The notes: generated by a model not told the origin, from the letters alone. A DNA stretch of 64,000 bases from Chryseobacterium oryzae (GCF_022811665.1 NZ_CP094529.1:1612001-1676000), one strand, 5' to 3'; counted from the stretch's first letter, positions 34,698 through 44,280 are shown. Made by a program: numbers and translations.

Positions 34698-37103
34698 ATG
34701 AAAAGAAGAATCAAACACGTTACAGTTCTTGGTTCAGGAATTATGGGAAGCGGTATTGCTGCACATTTTGCCAATATTGGGGTACAGGTGTCGCTCTTGG
34801 ATATCGTTCCTTTTGAACTCAGCGAAGCAGAACAGAAAAAAGGTTTGACTAAAGAAGACAAAGCGGTAAGAAACCGAATTGCTTCCGAAAACTTTGAAAA
34901 ACTGAAAAAAGCAAGTCCTGCACTACTCTATTCACCAAAATTTGCCGACCGTATAAAAGTTGGAAATTTTGATGATGATCTTCCTAAAATAAAAGATACA
35001 GACTGGATTATTGAGGTAGTTGTAGAAAGACTTGACATTAAAAAATCGGTTTACGAGAAAATTGAACAGTTCAGAAAACCCGGAACACTTATCTCATCCA
35101 ACACTTCCGGAATTCCTATTCACTTTTTAACGGAGGGAAGAAGTGAAGATTTTAAACAGTATTTTGCCGGAACTCACTTCTTTAATCCTGTAAGATATCT
35201 TCCACTTTTAGAAATTATTCCAACCACCGATACACTTCCGGAAGTCATTGATTTTTATATGAATTACGGGGCAAAATTCTTAGGAAAAACTACCGTTTTA
35301 GCCAAAGATACTCCGGCATTTATCGCCAACAGAATTGGGGTTTTCTCTATTATGGATTTGCTTCACAATGTACAAAAATTAGGTTTAACAGTTTCTGATG
35401 TTGATAAATTAACCGGTCCTGTGATTGGCAGACCAAAATCTGCCACATTCAGAACTGCAGATGTTGTAGGTTTGGATACTTTGGTGCATGTAGCCAACGG
35501 TGTACACCAAAGCGGAACAGAAGCTAATGATTTTAATGATGTTTTTGAACTTCCTGCCTACATCCAAAAAATGATGGATAATAAATGGTTAGGCTCAAAA
35601 ACAGAACAGGGCTTTTACAAAAAAGTAAAGGGTGCAGATGGCAAATCTGAAATTCATGGGTTAAATCTTGATACCTTAGAATATGAACTTCAGGGTAAAT
35701 CATCTTTCCCTACTTTAGAATTAACAAAAAATATTGATAAACCAATTGACAGATTTAAAGTTCTAATCGGTGGAAAAGATAAAGCCGCAGAACTCTACAG
35801 AAAATCTCTGGGAGCTTTATTTGCATACGTTTCTAACAAAGTTCCCGAAATTGCCGATGAAATCTACAAAGTAGACGATGCAATGCGTGCCGGATTCGGA
35901 TGGGAAAATGGTCCTTTTGAAATATGGGATGCTGTCGGCGTTCAGAAAGGTATTGAACTGGCAGAAGCAACAGGTTACAAAGTTTCAGATTGGGTGAAAA
36001 ATATGGCGTCCAAAAATGAAACATTCTATAAAGTAAATGATGACGGGCAAACTATTTTCTTTAACGAAAAAGCTTCATCTTATGATCAGATTCCGGGTCA
36101 GGATGCATTCATTATTTTAGATAACATCAGAAAAAATAAAACACTTTGGAGTAATTCCGGAGCTGCAATTGAAGATCTTGGTGACGGAATTATCAACTTT
36201 GAGATTCGTTCTAAAATGAATTCTTTAGGTGGGGAAGTTTTGGATGGATTAAACAGAGCAATAGATTTAGCCGAAAAAGAATACGATGGCTTAGTAATAG
36301 GAAACCAAGGTGCCAATTTCTCGGTAGGAGCCAATTTAGCGATGATTTTGATGATGGCTATTGAGCAAGACTGGGATGATCTGAATATGGCGATTGCCTA
36401 TTTCCAAAAATCTATGATGAGAGTACGCTACTCTTCTATTCCTGTGGTAGTTGCACCTCACGGATTAACGCTTGGCGGTGGTTGCGAGATGACCATGCAT
36501 GCAGACCGGGTGGTTGCAGCAGCAGAAACGTATATTGGCTTGGTAGAAACCGGTGTGGGCGTAATTCCCGGTGGTGGCGGAACAAAAGAGCTTACTCTGA
36601 GAACGTCAAGAGAATTCCATAAAGATGATGTTAAAAATAACAGACTTAGAGATGTTTTTATGAACATCGCAATGGGAAAAGTTGCAACTTCTGCTTATGA
36701 AGCCTACGACATGGGAATCTTGGAATACGGAAAAGACATTGTAACAGTTGATAAGAGAAGCCAGATTAAAAAAGCAAAAATGCTGGCTAAAAGCTTGGCA
36801 GAAAATGGTTATACACAACCTATAGAACAGAAAGTAAAAGTTTTAGGTAAAGATGCCCTTGGAATGTTCTACGTAGGGACAGATCAAATGCTTACCGGGA
36901 ACTATATCTCTGAACACGACAAGAAAATTGCAGATAAACTGGCCAACGTAATGGTGGGCGGAAATCTTTCTGAAGAAACAATAGTTACCGAACAGTATCT
37001 TCTGAATCTTGAAAGAGAAACTTTCTTATCGCTCTGCGGTGAGAGAAAAACTCTGGAAAGAATTCAGTACATGTTACAGAAAGGAAAACCGTTGAGAAAT
37101 TAA
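34698..37103 (+). CDS. 3-hydroxyacyl-CoA dehydrogenase / enoyl-CoA hydratase (FadN-type)
   Basis: An 801-residue bifunctional beta-oxidation enzyme. The N-terminal dehydrogenase begins at once with the NAD motif VLGSGIMGSGIAAHFANIG (Gly12-Gly19), then SSNTSGIPIHFL, GTHFFNPVRYLPLLEI and AKDTPAFIANRIGVF. The hydratase comes last, from about residue 490 (IINFEIRSKMNSLGGEVLDG, GANFSVGANLA, HGLTLGGGCEMTMHAD, ETGVGVIPGGGGTKE). This order is that of Bacillus FadN and opposite to E. coli FadB. It hydrates enoyl-CoA and oxidises 3-hydroxyacyl-CoA. It is 11 bp after the MarR gene. Confidence 0.92.
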   Translation: MKRRIKHVTVLGSGIMGSGIAAHFANIGVQVSLLDIVPFELSEAEQKKGLTKEDKAVRNRIASENFEKLKKASPALLYSPKFADRIKVGNFDDDLPKIKDTDWIIEVVVERLDIKKSVYEKIEQFRKPGTLISSNTSGIPIHFLTEGRSEDFKQYFAGTHFFNPVRYLPLLEIIPTTDTLPEVIDFYMNYGAKFLGKTTVLAKDTPAFIANRIGVFSIMDLLHNVQKLGLTVSDVDKLTGPVIGRPKSATFRTADVVGLDTLVHVANGVHQSGTEANDFNDVFELPAYIQKMMDNKWLGSKTEQGFYKKVKGADGKSEIHGLNLDTLEYELQGKSSFPTLELTKNIDKPIDRFKVLIGGKDKAAELYRKSLGALFAYVSNKVPEIADEIYKVDDAMRAGFGWENGPFEIWDAVGVQKGIELAEATGYKVSDWVKNMASKNETFYKVNDDGQTIFFNEKASSYDQIPGQDAFIILDNIRKNKTLWSNSGAAIEDLGDGIINFEIRSKMNSLGGEVLDGLNRAIDLAEKEYDGLVIGNQGANFSVGANLAMILMMAIEQDWDDLNMAIAYFQKSMMRVRYSSIPVVVAPHGLTLGGGCEMTMHADRVVAAAETYIGLVETGVGVIPGGGGTKELTLRTSREFHKDDVKNNRLRDVFMNIAMGKVATSAYEAYDMGILEYGKDIVTVDKRSQIKKAKMLAKSLAENGYTQPIEQKVKVLGKDALGMFYVGTDQMLTGNYISEHDKKIADKLANVMVGGNLSEETIVTEQYLLNLERETFLSLCGERKTLERIQYMLQKGKPLRN

Positions 37104-37110
37104 TCTGTAC

Positions 37111-37145
37111 CATGTCGGATGTAAAATGTAAAAAGTATTGACATG
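37111..37145. repeat. Inverted-repeat element 1 in the fad operon
   Basis: CATGTC (37111-37116) and GACATG (37140-37145) bracket GGATGTAAAATGTAAAAAGT. The core TGTAAAATGTA recurs, inverted, at 37541-37566 and 38831-38854. The right arm contains the ATG of the four-helix-bundle gene. Confidence 0.55.
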
Positions 37146-37496
37146 CATAATTTTAGAGAATTGGAAGTTTGGAAAAAATCAATATCGCTTTGTAAGCAGT
37201 ATTATATTATTTCTAAAAGCTTTCCAAAGGACGAACTCTTTGGTTTGACATCCCAATCCAGAAGAAGTCTTTATTCAATTCCTTCAAATATTGCAGAAGG
37301 TGCAGGAAGAGATAGCAATCCGCAGTTTTGTCAATTTCTAAACATTGCATTAGGTTCTTCATTTGAATTCGAAACTCAAATTATAATTTCCTATGATTTA
37401 GATTTCATTAAAAAAGATGATTTTGATTTACTAATATCCGAAATAAGACATGTTCAAAACATGATAATAAAATTAAAGCAAAACTATTCAAAATAG
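37143..37496 (+). CDS. Four-helix-bundle protein (23S rRNA intervening-sequence family)
   Basis: A 117-residue protein of the S23/IVP family: FRELEVWKKSISLCKQYYIISKSFP, LTSQSRRSLYSIPSNIAEGAGR (the family hallmark SIPSNIAEG), FLNIALGSSFEFETQI. Members occur inside rRNA insertions and scattered in Bacteroidota genomes, and are related to the Avd protein of diversity-generating retroelements. The cellular role is unknown. Here it sits between fadB-like and fadA-like genes with inverted copies of a repeat on both sides (37111-37140 and 37501-37566). It may therefore be a late insertion into the operon and not part of beta-oxidation. Confidence 0.9.
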   Translation: MHNFRELEVWKKSISLCKQYYIISKSFPKDELFGLTSQSRRSLYSIPSNIAEGAGRDSNPQFCQFLNIALGSSFEFETQIIISYDLDFIKKDDFDLLISEIRHVQNMIIKLKQNYSK

Positions 37497-37500
37497 AATT

Positions 37501-37566
37501 GTACAAAGTATGATGTAGGCTTAATAAAGTATAGATACAACCTACATTTTACATATTACATTTTAC
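37501..37566. repeat. Inverted-repeat element 2 in the fad operon
   Basis: GTACAAAGTATGATGTAGG (37501-37519) can pair imperfectly with the sequence beginning CCTACATTTTACAT at 37541. The ATGTAGG/CCTACAT part is exact. The right arm carries two copies of TACATTTTAC-like sequence, inverted relative to element 1. Confidence 0.55.
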
Positions 37567-37581
37567 AAAAAATTTACATTA

Positions 37582-38760
37582 ATGAAAACAGCATATATAG
37601 TTAAAGGGTTCAGAACTGCCGTTGGAAAAGCACCAAAAGGAAGTTTAAGATTTACAAGACCCGATGTAATGGCAGCTACCGTAATCGAAAAATTAATGGC
37701 TGAGCTTCCCCAATTAGACAAAAACAGAATTGATGACCTTATCGTAGGAAATGCAATGCCGGAAGCAGAACAAGGTCTTAATGTTGCCCGTTTAATATCC
37801 TTAATGGGCTTAAACACAGACAAAGTTCCCGGAGTTACCGTAAACAGATATTGTGCATCCGGAAGTGAGGCAATTGCAATTGCTTCTGCAAAAATTCAGG
37901 CAGGAATGGCAGATTGCATCATTGCAGGGGGAACAGAATCTATGTCTTACATTCCAATGGGGGGTTATAAACCGGTTCCTGAAACAGACATCGCAAAAAC
38001 CAACCCAGATTATTACTGGGGAATGGGTTACACAGCGGAAGAAGTTGCCAAACAATACAATATCTCAAGAGAAGAACAGGATCAGTTTGCTTTTGAATCT
38101 CATATGAAAGCTTTAAAAGCCAACCAGGAAGGCAGATTTGCCAATCAGATTGTTCCTATTCCTGTCGAATATAATTTCTTGGATGAAAACCAGAAGATTC
38201 AGACTAAAAAGTTTGATTTCTCAGTAGATGAAGGTCCAAGAGCAGATACCTCTGTAGAAGGATTATCAAAACTAAAACCTGTATTTGCCCAAGGAGGAAG
38301 CGTAACCGCCGGAAATTCTTCTCAGATGAGTGATGGTGCAGCTTTCGTAATGGTCATGAGCGAAGAAATGGTGAAAGAATTAGGTCTTGAGCCTGAAGCT
38401 AGATTAGTAGCTTACGCTGCGGCAGGACTTGAACCGAGAATTATGGGAATGGGACCTATTTACGCCATTCCGAAAGCGTTGAAACAGGCTGGTTTAGAAC
38501 TAAAAGATATTGAGTTAATAGAGCTTAACGAAGCATTTGCATCACAATCTGTTGCGATTAAAAAAGATCTAGGCTTAAATCCTGATATTTTAAATGTAAA
38601 CGGAGGAGCCATTGCTTTGGGTCACCCGCTTGGATGTACCGGAACTAAACTAACCGTTCAGCTTCTTGACGAAATGAGAAAACGCGGAAACAAATACGGA
38701 ATGGTTTCTATGTGCGTAGGAACAGGACAGGGAGCAGCTTCTATTTTTGAACTGTTATAA
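37582..38760 (+). CDS. fadA: Acetyl-CoA C-acyltransferase (3-ketoacyl-CoA thiolase)
   Basis: A 392-residue degradative thiolase that splits 3-ketoacyl-CoA into acetyl-CoA and a shortened acyl-CoA. The nucleophile is Cys91 in VNRYCASGSEAIAIA. The active-site His is in NGGAIALGHPLGCTG, the second Cys in SMCVGTGQGAAS, and the NEAFA loop is present. The length fits the family. It is the third beta-oxidation gene of the operon, separated from the second by the four-helix-bundle gene and a repeat element. Confidence 0.93.
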   Translation: MKTAYIVKGFRTAVGKAPKGSLRFTRPDVMAATVIEKLMAELPQLDKNRIDDLIVGNAMPEAEQGLNVARLISLMGLNTDKVPGVTVNRYCASGSEAIAIASAKIQAGMADCIIAGGTESMSYIPMGGYKPVPETDIAKTNPDYYWGMGYTAEEVAKQYNISREEQDQFAFESHMKALKANQEGRFANQIVPIPVEYNFLDENQKIQTKKFDFSVDEGPRADTSVEGLSKLKPVFAQGGSVTAGNSSQMSDGAAFVMVMSEEMVKELGLEPEARLVAYAAAGLEPRIMGMGPIYAIPKALKQAGLELKDIELIELNEAFASQSVAIKKDLGLNPDILNVNGGAIALGHPLGCTGTKLTVQLLDEMRKRGNKYGMVSMCVGTGQGAASIFELL

Positions 38761-38775
38761 TTTTATAATGTCGGT

Positions 38776-38856
38776 TGTACAATGTATAAAGTGTTAAAAA
38801 ACTCAATAATAATCTCCTAAAAAGTACAGCGTACATTTTACATTATACTTTTTACA
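38776..38856. repeat. Inverted-repeat element 3 in the fad operon
   Basis: GTACAATGTATAA near 38777 pairs imperfectly (11 of 13) with TTATACTTTTTAC at 38842-38854. The right arm again holds TACATTTTACAT. This element fills the 117 bp gap before the acyl-CoA dehydrogenase gene. Confidence 0.45.
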
Positions 38857-38877
38857 AAAAAATAAAAAAAACAATAT

Positions 38878-40653
38878 ATGGCAACAGTAAAAGGTGGTGA
38901 ATTCCTGATTAAGGAAATTCCTGCAAACGAAATTTTCAGTCTTGAAGAACTGAATGAAGAACAAAAAATGCTTCGCGATTCTATCCGTGAATTTATTGAT
39001 AGAGAAGTAATTCCGCATCACGAACGTTTTGAGCACAAAGATTATGCGCTTACGGAAGAGTGCATGAGAAAGCTGGGCGAAATGGGAGTTTTAGGAGTTG
39101 CCGTTCCCGAAGAATATGGTGGTTTAGGAATGGGCTTTGTAACTACTATGCTTGCCTGTGACGCAGCTTCCGGAGCCAATGGTTCATTGGCAACAGCTTA
39201 TGGCGCACACACCGGAATTGGAACTCTGCCAATTTTACTTTACGGAACTGAAGAACAAAAGAAAAAATACCTACCGGATTTAGCGGCAGGAACAAAATTT
39301 GGAGCTTATTGCTTAACCGAGCCGGATGCAGGTTCAGACGCCAACTCCGGAAAAACCAGAGCAAAACTTTCTGAAGATGGTAAACACTACATCATCAACG
39401 GGCAGAAAATGTGGATTTCAAATGCCGGATTTGCAGATACATTTACCCTTTTTGCAAAAATTGACGATGATAAAAACATTACAGGTTTTGTAATCAACAG
39501 AAGCGAACTGGAAGATCCCAATTCTTTAACATTTGGGGAAGAAGAACACAAATTGGGGATTCGCTCCTCTTCTACCCGTCAGGTTTTCTTTAATGATATG
39601 AAAATCCCAGTGGAAAACCTTTTAGGCGAAAGAAATAACGGATTTAAAATCGCATTGAACGCTCTTAATGTGGGCAGAATTAAATTAGCTGCCGCAAACC
39701 TGGACGGGCAGAGAAGAATTCTTAACCATTCTCTTCAATATTCTTCAGAAAGAAAGCAGTTTGGGGTTTCTATCAATACTTTTGGAGCCATCAGAAAAAA
39801 ATTGGCCGAAATGGCAACAGGTGTTTTTGTTTCTGAATCTGGATCATACAGAGCAGCAAAAGATGTTGAAGATAAAATTGCAGAACTGGTAGCCGGAGGA
39901 ATGAATCATCAGGAAGCTGAGCTGAAAGGTGTAGAAGAATATGCTGTAGAATGCTCTATCTTAAAAGTATATGTTTCTGATCTTACACAGCACACAGCAG
40001 ACGAAGGTATTCAGGTTTACGGAGGAATGGGCTTCTCTGAAGATGCGCCAATGGAAGCACCTTGGAGAGATTCCAGAATTGCAAGAATCTATGAAGGAAC
40101 CAACGAAATCAACAGACTTTTAGCCGTTGGAATGTTAATTAAGAGAGCGATGAAAGGAGAACTAGACTTACTGTCTCCTGCAATGGCAATCGGCAAAGAA
40201 TTAATGGGAATCCCATCGTTTGAAGTTCCTGATTATTCAGCATTCATGAGCGAAGAAAAAGCTATTATTGCGAACCTTAAGAAAGTATTTTTAATGGTTT
40301 CGGGAGCTGCTCTTCAGAAATATATGATGGATATCGAGAAACAACAGCATTTATTACTGAATGCTTCTGAAATTTTAAACCAGATTTACATGGCAGAATC
40401 TACAGTTTTAAGAGTAGAAAAACATTTTGCTGCTGATTCTGTAGAAACTGCAATAGCACAATTGAATCTATATAAAGCCGTTGAAAAAATCATCGTAGCT
40501 GCCAAAGAAGGAATTGTTTCTTTTGCAGAAGGTGATGAACAGAGAATGATGCTTTCAGGTTTGAGAAGGTTTACAAAATATACAAACCATCCAAATGTGG
40601 TTGCATTAACAGAAAAAGTGGCTGCCCATTTTATTGAAAAAGGAAATTATTAA
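38878..40653 (+). CDS. Acyl-CoA dehydrogenase (FadE-type)
   Basis: A 591-residue flavoprotein for the first step of beta-oxidation. N-terminal helices (EEQKMLRDSIREFIDREVIPHHERFE), FAD and substrate loops (YCLTEPDAGSDANSGKTRA, GQKMWISNAGFADTFTLFA, LGIRSSSTRQVFFNDMKIP), and the active-site region RIARIYEGTNEINRLL are present. The extra ~170 residues at the C-terminus are those of the longer, Bacillus FadE-like members. It closes the operon; a 12 bp stem terminator follows. An electron-transfer flavoprotein would be needed and is not in the window. Confidence 0.93.
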   Translation: MATVKGGEFLIKEIPANEIFSLEELNEEQKMLRDSIREFIDREVIPHHERFEHKDYALTEECMRKLGEMGVLGVAVPEEYGGLGMGFVTTMLACDAASGANGSLATAYGAHTGIGTLPILLYGTEEQKKKYLPDLAAGTKFGAYCLTEPDAGSDANSGKTRAKLSEDGKHYIINGQKMWISNAGFADTFTLFAKIDDDKNITGFVINRSELEDPNSLTFGEEEHKLGIRSSSTRQVFFNDMKIPVENLLGERNNGFKIALNALNVGRIKLAAANLDGQRRILNHSLQYSSERKQFGVSINTFGAIRKKLAEMATGVFVSESGSYRAAKDVEDKIAELVAGGMNHQEAELKGVEEYAVECSILKVYVSDLTQHTADEGIQVYGGMGFSEDAPMEAPWRDSRIARIYEGTNEINRLLAVGMLIKRAMKGELDLLSPAMAIGKELMGIPSFEVPDYSAFMSEEKAIIANLKKVFLMVSGAALQKYMMDIEKQQHLLLNASEILNQIYMAESTVLRVEKHFAADSVETAIAQLNLYKAVEKIIVAAKEGIVSFAEGDEQRMMLSGLRRFTKYTNHPNVVALTEKVAAHFIEKGNY

Positions 40654-40678
40654 AATCCATTTCATTAAAATTATTACA

Positions 40679-40711
40679 ATAGCTTCAGATTTGCTCTGAA
40701 GCTATTTTATT
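40679..40711 (+). terminator. Terminator of the fad operon
   Basis: AATAGCTTCAGA (40679-40690) pairs with TCTGAAGCTATT (40695-40706), then T-rich sequence. Confidence 0.8.
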
Positions 40712-40784
40712 TAGTGTAAAATAAAATTACGGCTTCTTTAAATTAATTTATGCCTAAAACAAATTACTATTGACACAATTTGAA

Positions 40785-40792
40785 TAATTTTG
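40785..40792 (+). promoter_or_regulatory. -7 element of the trimodular synthase gene
   Basis: TAATTTTG fits TAnnTTTG and lies 23 bp before the ATG. The upstream TTG at 40770-40772 is too close to act as -33, so the promoter is only half convincing. Confidence 0.4.
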
Positions 40793-40815
40793 CAAAAAAT
40801 TAAATATTCTAAAAG

Positions 40816-43800
40816 ATGTCTGATAATAATCATCAGGTTTTTCAAACTCAGGATTCAAAAAGATATACACGCACAAGGTGGGCTATTAACAGTATTATTG
40901 CTGTGGTCATTTTTATTGTTATTGTAGTTAGCATTGCGGTTTTGAGAGGAAAAAATCCTTCTATGCCACACATGAATTCTGTAGGAAATTCTTACAAATC
41001 TAAAATGGATCCCGAAAATCCTTTTACTTTTGAAACCAGGCTGAACAAGAAATTCAAAGGTTTTAAAGACTTTCTGAATAAAAAAATTCAGGAAGAAAAC
41101 AGAAACTCTAACAATGTAAATGCCCAACTCATTCGTGGTGCGTTTTACACTCCTTGGTCCCCTCTTTCATTAACCGATCTTAGAATTAACGGAGATAAGC
41201 TTAATACTATTTATCCGGAATGGTTTTTCATCAATCCTAAAACCTATCAATTAGATTCCCGAATAGATAATGAAGCACTGGATGTAATGCGTCATCACAA
41301 ACTCAGTGTACAGCCTATTTTAAACAACTTTATCTCTGTTCCGGGAAAAGAAGGCAAGTTCAGTGGAGATTTGCTGCATACGGTTTTACACAATCAAAAC
41401 ATTCAGAACCAATTGATTAATCAAATCATCAAAACCCTTAAAGCCAATAATCTTCAGGGGATAAATATTGACTTTGAGGAAATTAAAGAAAATTCTGATG
41501 AATACTTGAATGCATTTATGCAAAATCTTTATGCTCAATTCAAGAAAAACAATCTTGTTGTATCTATAGACGTAATGGCAGATAATTCTGATTACGATTT
41601 ATCTTTCCTGAAAAATCATGTGGATTATTTTATCCTGATGGCGTATGACCAGTTTAACGATCCATCACAAGCCGGACCAATTTCTGATCAGAAATGGATC
41701 GAAAAACAGATGGATTATGTTGCTAAAAATGTCCCTTCTGAGAAAATTATCTTAGGAATTGGTGCTTACGGAAGACAATGGATTAAAGACGAAACAGGAA
41801 CTCATATTGAAGATATTACTTATAGCCAGGCAATTGACCGGGCAAAAATTTCAAATTCAAAAATTCAGTTTGATGATAATTCCTACAATCTGCATTTCAG
41901 TTATCATTTTACCGGAAGTAATAACGAATATGAAAGCGACAACCAAATTTGGTTTACCGATGCCGCAACAACCTTCAATATTCTGAGATTTTCTGATGAC
42001 TATCGAAATGCGGGAACTGCAATTTGGCGTTTGGGAAGTGAAGATCCTAGAATCTGGACGTATTATAACCGGGATTTGAGTTCCAATGCACTTTCCAAAA
42101 GACCTTACAACTATAGTCTTTTAGAAAACATGCCACCCAATTTCAATGCAAAACCAACGGCTATTGGAACGGGAGAAATTATCAACATCATCTCTTCTCC
42201 TAATCATGGACGCACAAAACTGGATATTTCTAAACCTGAAAATTTAATCACAGAGGAAAATTATCTTCAGCTTCCGTCAGGATTTTTGTATGAAAAATTT
42301 GCTGAAGACGATACCAAGATTGGTCCCGGTCATAAAATAATTCTCACTTTTGATGATGGTCCGAATTCTGAATTTACTCCGAAAATTCTGGATATTCTGG
42401 AACGTGAAAAAGTACCCGCTACTTTCTTTTTGATCGGTGAAAATGCAGAAGCCAATATTCCATTGGTGCAGAGAATTGCAAGAGATGGTTTTGAAATTGG
42501 CAATCATACTTTCACCCACGGAAATTTGGCTAAAATGTCTCCCGAAAGAGCAGATTTGGAGCTAAAAACGACCAGAACACTAATTGAAGCCATTACTGGA
42601 AAATCAACCGTTTTATTCCGTGCACCTTATAATGCCGATTCTGAACCTCAAACCTATGAAGAGTTAGAACCATTGGCTCGAAGTAAAAAAGACAACTATA
42701 TCGCAATTGGAGAAAGTATAGACCCTAATGATTGGGATCCCCGAATGAATAAGGATTCCATCATTAACCGTACCATTAGATTTGCCAACGAAAACAATGC
42801 GAGTATTATCCTTTTACACGATTCTGGAGGCGAAACCCGCCAACCAACAGTAGATGCATTGCCTGAAATTATTAAATATTTCAAATCCAAAGGGTGTAAA
42901 TTTACTACGGTTGCAGATTTAATGAAAGTACCGGAAAGTCAATTGATGCCTCCCATCAAGCGAAGCTGGAAAACTTATTTGAATTTCTACTTTGCCTCTG
43001 CAAGCTACTGGATGGGAAATATTGTGTATGCTCTCTTTCTCGTAGGAATTGTGCTTTCTATCCTCCGAATGGTGATGATGGCAATTCTTGCTTATTTTGA
43101 GTCTAAAAGAGAGAAAAAGCTTAAAGCTCTTTTCAAAGGTATTCCTGATGGTTTAACAGTAAGTGTGATAGTTCCCGCCTACAATGAAGAAGTAAATGCG
43201 GTGAGAACTGTAAATTCTCTTCTTCAACAGGATTATCCTTATCTGGATGTTGTTTTTGTAGACGACGGCAGTAAAGATAAAACTTATGAAAACGTAAAAA
43301 ATACCTTTGAAAATAACCCGAAAGTGAAAGTGCTTACCAAGCAAAACGGCGGAAAATCTTCTGCTCTCAATTTTGGTATCGCCAATACGCAATCAGAATT
43401 TGTAGTATGTATTGATGCCGATACCATTCTAAAAAATGATGCTGTTTCCCAGCTCATTAAAGCATTTTATTTACAGGGCAAACCTCAGGAAGTAGGTGCC
43501 GTTGCAGGAAATGTAAAAGTAGGTAATGAGGTGAATATGATTACCAAATGGCAAAGTATAGAATACATTGTTTCACAGAATTTTGATCGCCGGGCATTCT
43601 CTTTACTGAATTGTATTACCGTAGTTCCGGGTGCTATTGGTGCTTTCAGGAGAGCTGCAATTTTGGAAGCCGGTGGTTTCACTACCGATACTTTGGCAGA
43701 AGACTGCGATCTTACCATGAGACTTCATAAGAAAGGATATATTATTGAAAACTGTAACGATGCCATCTCGTATACAGAAGCTCCGGAAACCATTTCCCAA

Positions 43801-44256
43801 TTCCTGAAACAGAGATTCAGATGGAGTTTCGGAGTGCTGCAAAGTTTCTGGAAGCATCGTGATGCTATTTTCAGAAAAAAATATAAGAATTTTGGAAGGG
43901 TTGCTTTACCAAACATTCTTCTTTACCAGATTTTAATGCCATTTTTAGCTCCTCTGGCAGATTTGCTTTTGGTGGTAAGCTTAATTTTATCCGGTTTGGG
44001 CATTGTAGTTTCAGATCCTAAAAGTATCATTATAGCTTACATAGTTTTTTCACTTATTGATATTATTTGTGCTGCTATTGCTTTCCTTTTCGAGAAAGAA
44101 AATCTGAAAAAACTAATCTGGATGATTCCTCAACGTTTAGTATATCGACAATTGATGTATTATATCCTTTTTAAATCTGTGAAAAAAGCTATAAAAGGCG
44201 AAATTCAAAATTGGGGTGTACTGAACCGTACGGGAAATGTAAAAACTGTGGAGTAA
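40816..44256 (+). CDS. Trimodular GH18-like / polysaccharide deacetylase / GT2 synthase
   Basis: One 1146-residue membrane protein with three enzyme modules. After a membrane helix (28-45), a GH18-like domain covers about 90-430. Its DxxDxDxE motif reads QGINIDFE near 214-221, keeping the last Asp and the catalytic Glu but replacing the first two Asp. A NodB deacetylase (about 505-710) has all motifs: LTFDDGP, HTFTH, FRAPYN, DPNDW and ILLHD. After a second membrane helix (~730-755), a GT2 synthase begins at about 780: VSVIVPAYNEE, VFVDDGS, IDADT, AEDCD and QRFRW, ending in membrane helices. PgaB and PgaC of poly-N-acetylglucosamine synthesis together have these activities, so this looks like a one-chain synthase-modifier for a glucosamine polymer. 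The polymer itself is an inference. Confidence 0.88.
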   Translation: MSDNNHQVFQTQDSKRYTRTRWAINSIIAVVIFIVIVVSIAVLRGKNPSMPHMNSVGNSYKSKMDPENPFTFETRLNKKFKGFKDFLNKKIQEENRNSNNVNAQLIRGAFYTPWSPLSLTDLRINGDKLNTIYPEWFFINPKTYQLDSRIDNEALDVMRHHKLSVQPILNNFISVPGKEGKFSGDLLHTVLHNQNIQNQLINQIIKTLKANNLQGINIDFEEIKENSDEYLNAFMQNLYAQFKKNNLVVSIDVMADNSDYDLSFLKNHVDYFILMAYDQFNDPSQAGPISDQKWIEKQMDYVAKNVPSEKIILGIGAYGRQWIKDETGTHIEDITYSQAIDRAKISNSKIQFDDNSYNLHFSYHFTGSNNEYESDNQIWFTDAATTFNILRFSDDYRNAGTAIWRLGSEDPRIWTYYNRDLSSNALSKRPYNYSLLENMPPNFNAKPTAIGTGEIINIISSPNHGRTKLDISKPENLITEENYLQLPSGFLYEKFAEDDTKIGPGHKIILTFDDGPNSEFTPKILDILEREKVPATFFLIGENAEANIPLVQRIARDGFEIGNHTFTHGNLAKMSPERADLELKTTRTLIEAITGKSTVLFRAPYNADSEPQTYEELEPLARSKKDNYIAIGESIDPNDWDPRMNKDSIINRTIRFANENNASIILLHDSGGETRQPTVDALPEIIKYFKSKGCKFTTVADLMKVPESQLMPPIKRSWKTYLNFYFASASYWMGNIVYALFLVGIVLSILRMVMMAILAYFESKREKKLKALFKGIPDGLTVSVIVPAYNEEVNAVRTVNSLLQQDYPYLDVVFVDDGSKDKTYENVKNTFENNPKVKVLTKQNGGKSSALNFGIANTQSEFVVCIDADTILKNDAVSQLIKAFYLQGKPQEVGAVAGNVKVGNEVNMITKWQSIEYIVSQNFDRRAFSLLNCITVVPGAIGAFRRAAILEAGGFTTDTLAEDCDLTMRLHKKGYIIENCNDAISYTEAPETISQFLKQRFRWSFGVLQSFWKHRDAIFRKKYKNFGRVALPNILLYQILMPFLAPLADLLLVVSLILSGLGIVVSDPKSIIIAYIVFSLIDIICAAIAFLFEKENLKKLIWMIPQRLVYRQLMYYILFKSVKKAIKGEIQNWGVLNRTGNVKTVE

Positions 44257-44280
44257 AAGAACTCAAAATCATAATAAATT

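Noticed and set aside
36458..36818. Two overlapping antisense frames in the hydratase part of the fadN-like gene
   Set aside because: Both are shadows; the sense strand carries all catalytic motifs.
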